Made by a program: the position numbers and the translations under genes. Under the pieces are notes generated by a model that made no database searches, had not been told where the DNA came from, and worked only from the letters and a program-made list of their open reading frames with translations. Shown here piece after piece: positions 1 through 8,856 of a stretch of 33,378 bases of DNA. The number at the start of each line of letters is the position of its first letter. The stretch's first letter is position 1. The stretch comes from an uncultured bacterium (GTDB lineage Bacteria > Bacteroidota > Bacteroidia > Sphingobacteriales > Sphingobacteriaceae). The stretch is from NCBI GenBank assembly GCA_903958995.1, contig CAJBVG010000111.1, positions 1 through 33,378 on the forward strand. Direction: 5' to 3'.

Positions 1-578
1 ACCTAATGATTATTGAGCATTCGGGAGCAAAGCAGAATTTAGACAACCTAATGAGCTACCTGTACGAAGAGTATTACAAAAAGAAAAATATAGGATTTAC
101 TGACGAGCAATTTAAAGCAGCTGCGGAGAAATTTACGGGTAAAAACTTGGATGCATATTATAAAAGTTATGTAAACGGAGTTGAACCAATTCCTTACGAA
201 ACTTACTTAAAAATTGCGGGTTTAAAACTTACGGATTTAAATGCAGCGAAGAATGAAGCGTACTTAGGTGCGAATAGTACAAACACCAATGGCAAAGTAT
301 TGATTACATCCGTTGTGAAAAATAGTCCAGCGTATACTTTTGGTATTAACGTGAATGATGAAATTTTATCGATAGACAAATACAGAACAGATGATTTAAC
401 AAAGGCCTTATCTTATAAAAAAGCAGGTGATAAAATATCAATTCTGTTGAGCCGTGATGGAATGATAAAGACGATTGAAGTCACCTTAGTAAAAAACACA
501 ACTGTAAAATATAAGATAGAGAAAGTTGCTACACCTAGCCCAGAGCAAGAAGCGGCTTACAAGCAATGGATTCGATAA
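1..578 (+). CDS. M61-family glycyl aminopeptidase-like protein, C-terminal part with PDZ domain (5' truncated by window edge)
   Basis: Frame is open to the window start (no stop upstream of the listed ATG at 6). The C-terminal region has a PDZ-like stretch (GKVLITSVVKNSPAYTFGINVNDEILSID) typical of M61 peptidases. Confidence 0.75.
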   Translation, partial: LMIIEHSGAKQNLDNLMSYLYEEYYKKKNIGFTDEQFKAAAEKFTGKNLDAYYKSYVNGVEPIPYETYLKIAGLKLTDLNAAKNEAYLGANSTNTNGKVLITSVVKNSPAYTFGINVNDEILSIDKYRTDDLTKALSYKKAGDKISILLSRDGMIKTIEVTLVKNTTVKYKIEKVATPSPEQEAAYKQWIR

Positions 579-625
579 TATAGAGAATGGTGATAAATGT
601 TACAGAATAGCATATAGATAAAGAA

Positions 626-633
626 TACCTTTG
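626..633 (+). promoter_or_regulatory. Candidate Bacteroidota -7 promoter element TACCTTTG
   Basis: Exact match to TAnnTTTG, ending 4 nt before the ATG at 638; no clear -33 TTG seen. Confidence 0.4.
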
Positions 634-637
634 CAGC

Positions 638-823
638 ATGGTTTTAGTAAAAAAATATAAAATGCAAATTATAGGAACATTAGTGGGTGCTGCATTGGGC
701 TATGCGTACTATTATTTTATTGGTTGTGCGAGTGGCACTTGTGCCATTACTTCTAAGCCTCTAAACAGTACACTTTACGGAGCCTTAATGGGCCTATTAT
801 TTTTTAGCAGTTTAAGTAAATAA
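638..823 (+). CDS. Small membrane protein, DUF6132-like
   Basis: 61 aa, two hydrophobic segments, Cys-containing loop GCASGTCAITSKPLN; precedes a rhodanese gene by 4 nt. Confidence 0.65.
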   Translation: MVLVKKYKMQIIGTLVGAALGYAYYYFIGCASGTCAITSKPLNSTLYGALMGLLFFSSLSK

Positions 824-827
824 TCAC

Positions 828-1529
828 ATGAAAAAAATCACCTACATTTTAATTACATTAATTATTGCGGTTGCAAGTAGCTGCTCAAATGGTAAAGCGG
901 AAAAAACAAATTTAGCACCTAAAGATTTTCAAGCGAAAATAAAAAGTACTGAAACGGCTGTTGTTATAGATGTTCGTACTGCCGATGAATTTTCGTCAGG
1001 GCACTTAGTAAACGCAGTGAATATGGATTGGAATGATGCGGCAACAGAAGCTCAATTGAAATCTTTAGATCAAAGTAAAACCTATTTTGTGTATTGCCTA
1101 AGTGGTGGTAGAAGTTCAGGGGCTGCAAATTTAATGAGAAGCAATGGATTTAAAAATGTAATTGAGTTAAATGGTGGCATGATGGCTTGGAGATCTGAAG
1201 GATTAGCAGAAGAAAGTGCTTTAGTGGCTAATGCTGGGATGAGCTTAGAAGATTATGAAGCATTATTGAAAAGTGATAAGACTGTGGTAATTGATATTTT
1301 CGCAGAATGGTGTGGCCCATGTAAGAAAATGTCGCCTTACCTTACTGAAATGCAAAATACAATGAGCGACAAGGTGACAATCATTAGAATTGATGCCGAC
1401 AAAAACCCCGACTTATGCAAAACGTTAGGCGTAAATGCTCTGCCAACCATATTTGTATATAAAGCCAACCAAAAAACCTTTGAACATATAGGTTTTTTGG
1501 GTAAAGATGAATTATTAAAGGAATTATAA
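828..1529 (+). CDS. Rhodanese-thioredoxin fusion lipoprotein
   Basis: Lipoprotein signal with lipobox (MKKITYILITLIIAVASSC), rhodanese domain (VIDVRTADEFSSGHL...YCLSGGRSSGAA), C-terminal thioredoxin with WCGPC. Confidence 0.88.
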   Translation: MKKITYILITLIIAVASSCSNGKAEKTNLAPKDFQAKIKSTETAVVIDVRTADEFSSGHLVNAVNMDWNDAATEAQLKSLDQSKTYFVYCLSGGRSSGAANLMRSNGFKNVIELNGGMMAWRSEGLAEESALVANAGMSLEDYEALLKSDKTVVIDIFAEWCGPCKKMSPYLTEMQNTMSDKVTIIRIDADKNPDLCKTLGVNALPTIFVYKANQKTFEHIGFLGKDELLKEL

Positions 1530-1543
1530 GCCAAAATATTACG

Positions 1544-1551
1544 TATATTTG
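1544..1551 (+). promoter_or_regulatory. Candidate -7 promoter element TATATTTG for the cold-shock-domain gene
   Basis: Exact match to TAnnTTTG, about 90 nt upstream of the ATG at 1642. Confidence 0.45.
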
Positions 1552-1608
1552 CGCAAGTTCTTCTTGGAAAGCTAGGTCAAATTACATTCTCTTCGCCTAC
1601 ATCAAGCA

Positions 1609-1624
1609 CTAAAAAGCATTTTAG
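1609..1624 (+). promoter_or_regulatory. Hairpin in 5' leader of cold-shock-domain gene (CTAAAA-AGCA-TTTTAG)
   Basis: Perfect 6-bp stem with 4-nt loop, ending 17 nt before the ATG, inside a roughly 85-nt leader. Confidence 0.4.
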
Positions 1625-1641
1625 GACAATTTAAACACATT

Positions 1642-2094
1642 ATGGCTAAATCACAGGAAACCTTTAATAAAAAAGAAAAAGAGAAAAAAAGGCTGAAGAA
1701 AAAACAAGAAAAAGATCAAAAGAAAGAAGATCGTAAGGGAAGTTCTGTTAAAGGTAAAAGCTTAGAAGAAATGTTCGCTTATGTTGACCATAACGGTAAC
1801 ATCTCCAATACTCCTCCAGATATCACTCTGAAAAAAGTATTTAAAACTGAAGATATCCAAATCGGAATCTCTCGTCAAGAACCTATTGACCCTGCAGATT
1901 TAATTAGAAAAGGAACTATTACTTTCTTCAACCAAGAAAAAGGATACGGCTTTATTAAAGATCACGTAACTCAAGAAAGTGTGTTTGTTCACATCAACGG
2001 ATTAACTCAACCAGTTAAAGAAAATGACAAGGTGAGTTTCGAAACTGAAATGGGACAAAAAGGTATTAATGCGATAAAGGTTAAACTAATTTAA
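1642..2094 (+). CDS. Cold-shock-domain protein with Lys/Glu-rich N-terminal extension
   Basis: C-terminal CSD: GTITFFNQEKGYGFIKDHVTQESVFVHINGL (RNP1-like KGYGFI, RNP2-like VFVHI). N-terminus is KKEKEKKRLKKKQEKDQKKEDRK. Confidence 0.88.
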   Translation: MAKSQETFNKKEKEKKRLKKKQEKDQKKEDRKGSSVKGKSLEEMFAYVDHNGNISNTPPDITLKKVFKTEDIQIGISRQEPIDPADLIRKGTITFFNQEKGYGFIKDHVTQESVFVHINGLTQPVKENDKVSFETEMGQKGINAIKVKLI

Positions 2095-2121
2095 CTTTAG
2101 TATTAAGAATTGAGATGTTAG

Positions 2122-2139
2122 TCCCGATAGCTATCGGGA
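2122..2139. repeat. 18-nt perfect palindrome TCCCGATAGCTATCGGGA between convergent genes
   Basis: Read directly. Lies in the convergent intergenic region between 2094 and 2153; possible bidirectional terminator or REP-like element. Confidence 0.7.
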
Positions 2140-2152
2140 TGAGAAAAATAAT

Positions 2153-3847
2153 TTAGTTCTTAATTTTTAACTTCAATAGATTTTGTATACTAAAAGCAAA
2201 AATCACCACTAATAAACATCCTATAACATTTAACCATAGGAACGCGGTTAAATCTTTCCAATAGCATATACATACGATAATTTCAGCGAGTGCAGCCCCA
2301 TAAAAGGCCGCATTCGCTCCTATTTTTTTGAAGTAAAAAGCTACTACAAAAATTCCTAAAATCGTACCGTAAAATAAGGATCCTAATATATTTACTGCCT
2401 CTATTAAGTTTCCTAATTTCCCAGCATAAAATGCAATTATCATTGCAAATACTCCCCAAGCAACAGTAAACCATCGAGTAGCTTTTACATAGCTTTCATC
2501 ACTCTCTTCTTTCTTTACTAATCGTTTATAAATATCTACTACGGTTGTAGAAGCTAATGAACTTAAGCCTGAAGCGGTTGAACCCATAGAGGCTAAAAAG
2601 ATAACGGCAATAATTAATCCGATTAATCCTTTCGGCAAATAATGAATAACGAAATTTAAAAACACATAATTACTATCATCCGAATCTTTAGTAGTGTTTG
2701 ATGCAGTTATAATTTCTTTTGCATTTTTACGAAGCGATTGATAGTGCTGTTCATACCCTAGCAATAGCGATTCATGCTTTGCTATTTCTGAAGTTGCATT
2801 TGTTTTGTATGCATCAGACAATGCGTGAATAGAAATTGCTTTTTGATCAGCAACAAGCAATGCTGCATGTTCTACGGAATCATAACGAGCAGCAAACGAT
2901 GAAGCTTTCACTTCGGTTACTGCGTGCTCATTAAAGTAAATGGGTGGCGTGTAAAATTGATAGAACACTACCAATAATGCACCAATTAATAATATGGAGA
3001 ACTGCATTGGGATTTTCACAATGCCATTCATTATTAACCCCATTCTGCTTTCGCGTATAGATTTACCAGCTAAGTAACGCGCTACTTGTGATTGATCGGT
3101 TCCGAAATAAGATAAGGCTAAAAAGAAACCGCCAATTAATCCCGACCAAACGTTATATCGATTGTTCAAATCGAATTTGGTGTCTATCGTATTTATTTTA
3201 CCAAGTTTATCAGCCAGTCTGTACGTCTCTTTAAACCCGAAGCCCTCTGGCAACATATGTATAATCATGTATCCAGCAATAAACATTGCGGAGAAAATAA
3301 TGGCCATTTGCAATAGGTGAGTATACGACACCGCTTTAGTTCCACCATACACTGTATAAATAATAACGAGTAGCGCTATAATACTTGTGGTATAAACTTG
3401 TGAAATATTTAATATGGTTGATAAAATAATGGAAGGAGCGTAAATAGTTATTCCTGTTGAAACCCCACGTTGAATTAAAAAAAGTAGCGCCGTAAATGTT
3501 CTAGTTTTTAAATCAAATCGCTGTTCTAAAAATTCATAAGCGGTAAATACTTTTAATCTGTGAAAAATTGGAATGAATGTAATGCACAGAACCAACATTG
3601 CTATCGGTAATCCGAAATAAAACTGTACGAAGCGTGTACCATCCGTAAACCCTTGCCCAGGAGCAGATAAAAATGTAATTGCAGACGCTTGTGTTGCCAT
3701 AACCGAAAGGCCTACATTATACCAAGGCATCTCTCTGTCGGCAAGTAAATAGGCCTCCATGCTCTTACGTCCACGGCTTTTATAAACGCCGTAAAGCACA
3801 ATAGTTAACAGAGTAACAGATAATACAATCCAATCAATACTCGACAT
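2153..3847 (-). CDS. Sodium:solute symporter (SSS family)
   Basis: 564 aa, multi-TM, SSS-like features (AYLLADREMPWYNVGLSVMATQASAITFLSAPGQGF; GGFFLALSYFGTDQSQVARYLAGKS; ASMGSTASGLSSLAS). Confidence 0.9.
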   Translation of the reverse strand: MSSIDWIVLSVTLLTIVLYGVYKSRGRKSMEAYLLADREMPWYNVGLSVMATQASAITFLSAPGQGFTDGTRFVQFYFGLPIAMLVLCITFIPIFHRLKVFTAYEFLEQRFDLKTRTFTALLFLIQRGVSTGITIYAPSIILSTILNISQVYTTSIIALLVIIYTVYGGTKAVSYTHLLQMAIIFSAMFIAGYMIIHMLPEGFGFKETYRLADKLGKINTIDTKFDLNNRYNVWSGLIGGFFLALSYFGTDQSQVARYLAGKSIRESRMGLIMNGIVKIPMQFSILLIGALLVVFYQFYTPPIYFNEHAVTEVKASSFAARYDSVEHAALLVADQKAISIHALSDAYKTNATSEIAKHESLLLGYEQHYQSLRKNAKEIITASNTTKDSDDSNYVFLNFVIHYLPKGLIGLIIAVIFLASMGSTASGLSSLASTTVVDIYKRLVKKEESDESYVKATRWFTVAWGVFAMIIAFYAGKLGNLIEAVNILGSLFYGTILGIFVVAFYFKKIGANAAFYGAALAEIIVCICYWKDLTAFLWLNVIGCLLVVIFAFSIQNLLKLKIKN

Positions 3848-3848
3848 A

Positions 3849-6308
3849 CTATTTTCCTTGGCTTATAATGTTAGCGAAAAGTCGGTATGCTCCAGGAACA
3901 CCTGCTGGTAATTGTCTGAAGAACGAAATCCCTGTATAGGTGAAAACTCCTTTACCATATTTACATGAAACTAAAATACCATCACCAGGTTTTTCATTAG
4001 GGTCATTTGTTGAAAAGGTTTTTGAATAATGTTCATCTACATTGGTTACAAAATACAATCCACGCTCTTGCACCCAATTTGAAAAATCATTCTCAGCAAT
4101 TTTATTAGGATAATTTAAAATTGGATCCGTTGAATTAATCATATTCATTTTTGCATTCTCATCGGTCACACGATCTCTTCCCACTTTGAAAGGATACGGG
4201 CCAATTTTTGAACTCACTGAACTGATGAAATTATTAGTATTGTATTGCACTACAAAATTCCCACCATTAGAAACATAGTTCATTAGCTTTTCATAATACG
4301 ACTGCATTTTGTCATTTGTGTTATACAAACGAATTCCAGCTATGATCACATCATAACTCGATAAGTCTTGTGAATTCAAAATATCGTCAGTCAACATCAC
4401 CACTTCAAAGCCCATATTTTTAAGGGCTTCCGGGATCTCATCACCAGCACCTGGGATGTAACCAACTTTGTTTCCTTTAACCACCAAATCAATTTTCTCT
4501 ATACGAATAGAAGCATTTTTAACTTGCGTTTGCACAGGAATGTGATCGTATTGAATATGCTCAACAGTCATTGAGTAGTTAGTATTCTCAACTGTTGCCA
4601 TTGGATTTATTTTACCCGATTCAGCATTTGCTTGTGCTGAAATTTCAAAATCAAATGTTAAGGTGGCATCTTTTGATTTTACATCAAATGGAAATTCTTG
4701 AGGTGTACATGTCCAACCATTTGGAATATTCAATTTCAAAATACCTTTTAAATCCGATTCATTAGTATGCATTATTACTTGTACTTTTTTCTTGCTGTCT
4801 TTTGAAGTAAAAATTAAATTCTTAGCATTAAAATTTAATTGCACTGCTGGCAGTATTTCTAAGTTTCTATACAATTCCCCTTTTACAGGGTCTACCCATT
4901 TGTATTTTACATCTCTTGTATATTGATAATCTTTACCTTCAATGGTAAAATAAAATGTAGTAGGCATACTCGGAGAATTGTACGCTCTACCAATATTTTG
5001 CTGATTAGCGACATGAAATAAACCCTTGCTTGGATGCTCTAATAACCAATAGGGATTGGAGTATGCTTGATTTTTATCGATAATAATTTTAGTAGAATAA
5101 TTCAATAAACTATTGTTAGCTAATTGCAGATTGATACTTGTATCAAAACTATTTGCAATACTAATTCTATTCAATTTTACATTAGCGTTAGAACGATTAA
5201 TGGATTGAATATTGATTTTAATTTTACTACCTGGTGTAGTTGAATACTCTGCTGAAGTAATATCAATGAATAGTCCAGCACAAGCAAATACTAAATCACT
5301 AATTTCTTTTCTTTTTTGATTTACCCAATAGGTGTTTTCGATTGCATTTAATGCATTATCTATTTTAATTAATTGAGGAATACTTTTTTCTGGATGAATA
5401 GGGTCGAATGATTTATTTAGCTTCTCAATTAATCCTTGAATCATCTTCCCATTTTTTAATTGAAGCCAAGTAAAATCAATACCGTCAAATATGGAATTCT
5501 TTACACTATCCCCTTTAATATATTTAAAGGTTTCTACGCTTGTCCCTCTTTGCATAGGTACACCGAAGCCTTGACTTTTATGTTGTGACCTACTTTGCGA
5601 AGCTATCTCTCCATAACTTTTCCCTAATAAAGCACTATAACTACCAATATCAATTTTTGTAAAATCTTTACCATCGCTTTGCGGGCGACCACCAAAATTA
5701 AAACCATTCCACACTAAGCGTTTCACTTTCCATACACTTACATATTTTAATTGTTCTGGGAACTTGGTTTCATCAGCAGCGTAATCCATTGCTATTTCTG
5801 CAAGTATTGCAGATGCTGTATGATGTCCGTGTCCACCACTCCCATCTGTAGGGAAGCGAGTGATAATAATATCGGGCTGAAAATTTCTAATTACCCAAAC
5901 CATATCGGCAATAATGGAATCCTTATTCCAAAAGGTAAAAGTCTCTTCTGGATTTTTAGAAAAACCGAAGTCGAATGCACGGCTGAAATATTGCTCTGCC
6001 CCATCTATGGAACGAGCGGTTAGTAATTCTTGAGTGCGAATCATTCCCAGCTTTTCAGATTGCTCTGTGCCTATTAAGTTCTGACCACCATCTCCACGAG
6101 TTAAGGAAAGATAGGCCGTTCTCACTTTTAGCTCATTGGCTAAATAGGCGAGTAAGCGAGTATTTTCATCATCAGGATGTGCAGCTACATATAATACAGC
6201 ACCAATAGATTTAAGTTTTTCGAGTTTAAGCTTGATATCTGAAGCATTTTGAGCGCTTGCGTGGATAAGAATATTGAGGAATAAGAGGGTTGTAAATACT
6301 TTTTTCAT
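3849..6308 (-). CDS. PIG-L/LmbE-family deacetylase, large form, with N-terminal signal peptide
   Basis: AHPDDE and GHGHH metal-site motifs, SLTRGDGGQNLIG; 819 aa with long C-terminal region; 1 nt from the SSS gene. Confidence 0.88.
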   Translation of the reverse strand: MKKVFTTLLFLNILIHASAQNASDIKLKLEKLKSIGAVLYVAAHPDDENTRLLAYLANELKVRTAYLSLTRGDGGQNLIGTEQSEKLGMIRTQELLTARSIDGAEQYFSRAFDFGFSKNPEETFTFWNKDSIIADMVWVIRNFQPDIIITRFPTDGSGGHGHHTASAILAEIAMDYAADETKFPEQLKYVSVWKVKRLVWNGFNFGGRPQSDGKDFTKIDIGSYSALLGKSYGEIASQSRSQHKSQGFGVPMQRGTSVETFKYIKGDSVKNSIFDGIDFTWLQLKNGKMIQGLIEKLNKSFDPIHPEKSIPQLIKIDNALNAIENTYWVNQKRKEISDLVFACAGLFIDITSAEYSTTPGSKIKINIQSINRSNANVKLNRISIANSFDTSINLQLANNSLLNYSTKIIIDKNQAYSNPYWLLEHPSKGLFHVANQQNIGRAYNSPSMPTTFYFTIEGKDYQYTRDVKYKWVDPVKGELYRNLEILPAVQLNFNAKNLIFTSKDSKKKVQVIMHTNESDLKGILKLNIPNGWTCTPQEFPFDVKSKDATLTFDFEISAQANAESGKINPMATVENTNYSMTVEHIQYDHIPVQTQVKNASIRIEKIDLVVKGNKVGYIPGAGDEIPEALKNMGFEVVMLTDDILNSQDLSSYDVIIAGIRLYNTNDKMQSYYEKLMNYVSNGGNFVVQYNTNNFISSVSSKIGPYPFKVGRDRVTDENAKMNMINSTDPILNYPNKIAENDFSNWVQERGLYFVTNVDEHYSKTFSTNDPNEKPGDGILVSCKYGKGVFTYTGISFFRQLPAGVPGAYRLFANIISQGK

Positions 6309-6405
6309 AGGAAAATAATGAATTTGAAGATAATAGAATTAAATGAAAATCGGAATTTTCAGGATTAATGCCTTTTAAGGTGTAATTTTATAGGTATAGG
6401 GCGAT

Positions 6406-6419
6406 ATGACAAATATCAT
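6406..6419 (+). promoter_or_regulatory. Candidate FNR/CRP-family box ATGACAAATATCAT upstream of the CcoI-like gene
   Basis: TGA-N6-TCA core; 7 of 10 specified positions match TTGATNNNNATCAA. A degenerate -7 element (GATTTTTG, 6442-6449) lies downstream. Confidence 0.35.
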
Positions 6420-6456
6420 TTTTAATACCCCCTCATAAGCTGATTTTTGTAGTAAT

Positions 6457-8856
6457 ATGAAACAAACTATCGACACCAAAACATTATGCTACCATTGCTC
6501 TGAAGATTGCGATGAAGTAGTCGTAAAATTTGATAATAAAGCATTTTGCTGCGAAGGATGTAAATTAGTTTATGAATTGCTTTCGGAAAACAACCTTTGC
6601 AATTATTATACATTAGATAGCAAGCCTGGAATTAGCAGGAAAGATAGTCACCAACAATTCAGGTATTCATTTTTAGATGATGAGGATTTAAAGCGCACCT
6701 TAATTACTTATACAGACGGCAAGGAAACACATATTACCCTAAATGTTCCTAGTATGCACTGCAGTTCATGTGTTTATTTGCTAGAGAATCTACAACGTCT
6801 TAACCCTGGAGTTATTCGCTCAACGGTAAACTTCCCGAAGAAAGAAGTGGAAATTGTTTACCTCGAAGCCGATACAAAACTTAGCGACATCGCCGATTTA
6901 ATGTCGAGCATCGGCTATGAACCACATATTAGTTTAGAACAAGCCGACAAAGGCCCTGATAAAAAAATCAACAGAAGTAAAATATATAAAATTGGTATTG
7001 CTGGATTTTCTTTTGGTAATATTATGATGCTTAGTTTCCCTGAATACTTTTCATTAGGGAATTATTTTGATCAAGAACATTTTACTTCTTGGTTTGGTTA
7101 TTTAAATATCGTTTTATCATTACCTGTATTTTTCTATTCAGCTAATGAATTCTTTATTTCCGGAATTAAAAGTTTACGTAAAGGTTTCCTAAATATTGAT
7201 TTGCCAATAGCATTAGCGGTATTGGTTACGTTCGTAAGAAGTCTATATGAAATTAGTTCGCATACAGGTGCTGGATATTTAGATTCGATGACAGGCATTG
7301 TATTCTTTATGTTAATAGGTCGCTATTTTCAAGATAGAACTTACGAAACCTTATCTTTTGAAAGAGATTACAAATCATTTTTCCCAATGGCCATTACTAA
7401 GATGAATAAAGGGAAAGAAGAAGTGATTCCTGTTATCAAACTAAAAAAAGGAGATCACATATTAGTAAGGAACAAAGAACTTATTCCTGCAGATGCCATA
7501 TTAATTAAAGGAGATGCGCACATCGACTATAGTTTTGTAACTGGAGAGTCGGAGGCAATTGAAAAGAAACGAGGCGAATTATTATACGCAGGAGGCCGAC
7601 AAGAAGGTAGTGCATTGTTGTTAGAAGTAGTGAAAGAAGTTTCTCAAAGTTATTTAACACGCTTATGGAATAAAGATGTTTTCCAAGAACGTGAAAATAA
7701 ATACGATTCCTTTATTCACACGATAAGTAAGTACTTCACCTTAGTATTATTTGTTGTTACTGCAGCAGCATTCTTTTACTGGTCGACAATAGATATGCAC
7801 AAAGCATTGAATGCATTAACCACTACATTAATTATTGCTTGTCCTTGCGCATTATTGCTATCATCAACATTTACGAATGGCAATGTAATTCGACTGTTTG
7901 GCAAGTATATGTTTTACTTAAAGAATTCAGATGTAATTGAATCGTTAGGCAAAGTAGATGTGATTGTATTCGACAAAACAGGAACCATTACAGAAGCTCA
8001 ACATGCTGAAGTTAGTTATCATGGTGATGTATTAAATGAAGAAGAAAAAGTACTCTTAAGAAATACGGTTAAACAATCTGCTCACCCACTCAGTAAAAGA
8101 GTATATGATTTCATTGGGCATACAGACACTATTGATCTAAGTACGTTTGATGAAATTCAAAGCAAAGGGATTTGCGCTAGTTACAATACTCACGATATTC
8201 GTATTGGTTCTGAACAATTCATTTTAGGCAAGGTAGAAAATGTAAATGTAAAAGAGAGTCGTGTTTACTTAGAAATCGACGGACAATACAAAGGATACTT
8301 TGGATTACACAATGTGTATCGTGCAGGATTTGCAACATTGGTAGAGCGATTGAAAAATAAATACCAATTGATGGTACTTTCTGGCGACCATGATTCGGAA
8401 CGTGAAGTGCTAAGTTATATGTTAGGCGATCAAGCACAATTGTATTTTAAACAAAGTCCGGAAGATAAATTAAATAAGATAGAAGCACTACAACGCGAAG
8501 GCAAGAAAGTAATGATGATTGGGGATGGATTAAATGATGCTGGAGCTTTGAAACAAAGTGATATTGGCATTGCCGTTACTGATCAAGCAAATTATTTCTC
8601 ACCAGCTTGCGATGTGATTATGGATGGACAAGCATTTAGTAAACTCGATAAATTTATTCGATTCGCTAAGGATTCTAAAAACGTAATCTTAGGAAGTTTT
8701 GTAATCTCAGTAGTCTATAATTTAGTGGGCTTATACTTTGCTGTACAAGGAGATTTATCACCAGTAATTGCAGCGATACTAATGCCAATCAGTTCGATTA
8801 GTATTATCTTATTTACAACTACGTTCTCGAGTATTTTTGCGATGAAACTAAAGTAG
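6457..8856 (+). CDS. Heavy-metal (copper) translocating P1B-type ATPase, CcoI/FixI-like
   Basis: N-terminal Cys-rich metal-binding region (CYHCSEDCDE...FCCEGC), HMA-type MHCSSC, CPC in TM (IACPCALLLS), DKTGTIT, GDGLNDAGAL. Confidence 0.9.
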   Translation: MKQTIDTKTLCYHCSEDCDEVVVKFDNKAFCCEGCKLVYELLSENNLCNYYTLDSKPGISRKDSHQQFRYSFLDDEDLKRTLITYTDGKETHITLNVPSMHCSSCVYLLENLQRLNPGVIRSTVNFPKKEVEIVYLEADTKLSDIADLMSSIGYEPHISLEQADKGPDKKINRSKIYKIGIAGFSFGNIMMLSFPEYFSLGNYFDQEHFTSWFGYLNIVLSLPVFFYSANEFFISGIKSLRKGFLNIDLPIALAVLVTFVRSLYEISSHTGAGYLDSMTGIVFFMLIGRYFQDRTYETLSFERDYKSFFPMAITKMNKGKEEVIPVIKLKKGDHILVRNKELIPADAILIKGDAHIDYSFVTGESEAIEKKRGELLYAGGRQEGSALLLEVVKEVSQSYLTRLWNKDVFQERENKYDSFIHTISKYFTLVLFVVTAAAFFYWSTIDMHKALNALTTTLIIACPCALLLSSTFTNGNVIRLFGKYMFYLKNSDVIESLGKVDVIVFDKTGTITEAQHAEVSYHGDVLNEEEKVLLRNTVKQSAHPLSKRVYDFIGHTDTIDLSTFDEIQSKGICASYNTHDIRIGSEQFILGKVENVNVKESRVYLEIDGQYKGYFGLHNVYRAGFATLVERLKNKYQLMVLSGDHDSEREVLSYMLGDQAQLYFKQSPEDKLNKIEALQREGKKVMMIGDGLNDAGALKQSDIGIAVTDQANYFSPACDVIMDGQAFSKLDKFIRFAKDSKNVILGSFVISVVYNLVGLYFAVQGDLSPVIAAILMPISSISIILFTTTFSSIFAMKLK

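Noticed and set aside
1337-1534. Minus-strand 65-aa ORF opposite the thioredoxin domain
   Set aside because: Fully antisense to a well-supported CDS, no recognisable domain; shadow ORF.
2283-2474. Minus-strand 63-aa ORF nested in the SSS gene
   Set aside because: Alternate frame of a strong CDS with no domain signal.
5751-6023. Plus-strand 90-aa ORF within the PIG-L gene
   Set aside because: Antisense shadow of a motif-rich CDS; Cys/His-rich look is a by-product of the opposite strand.
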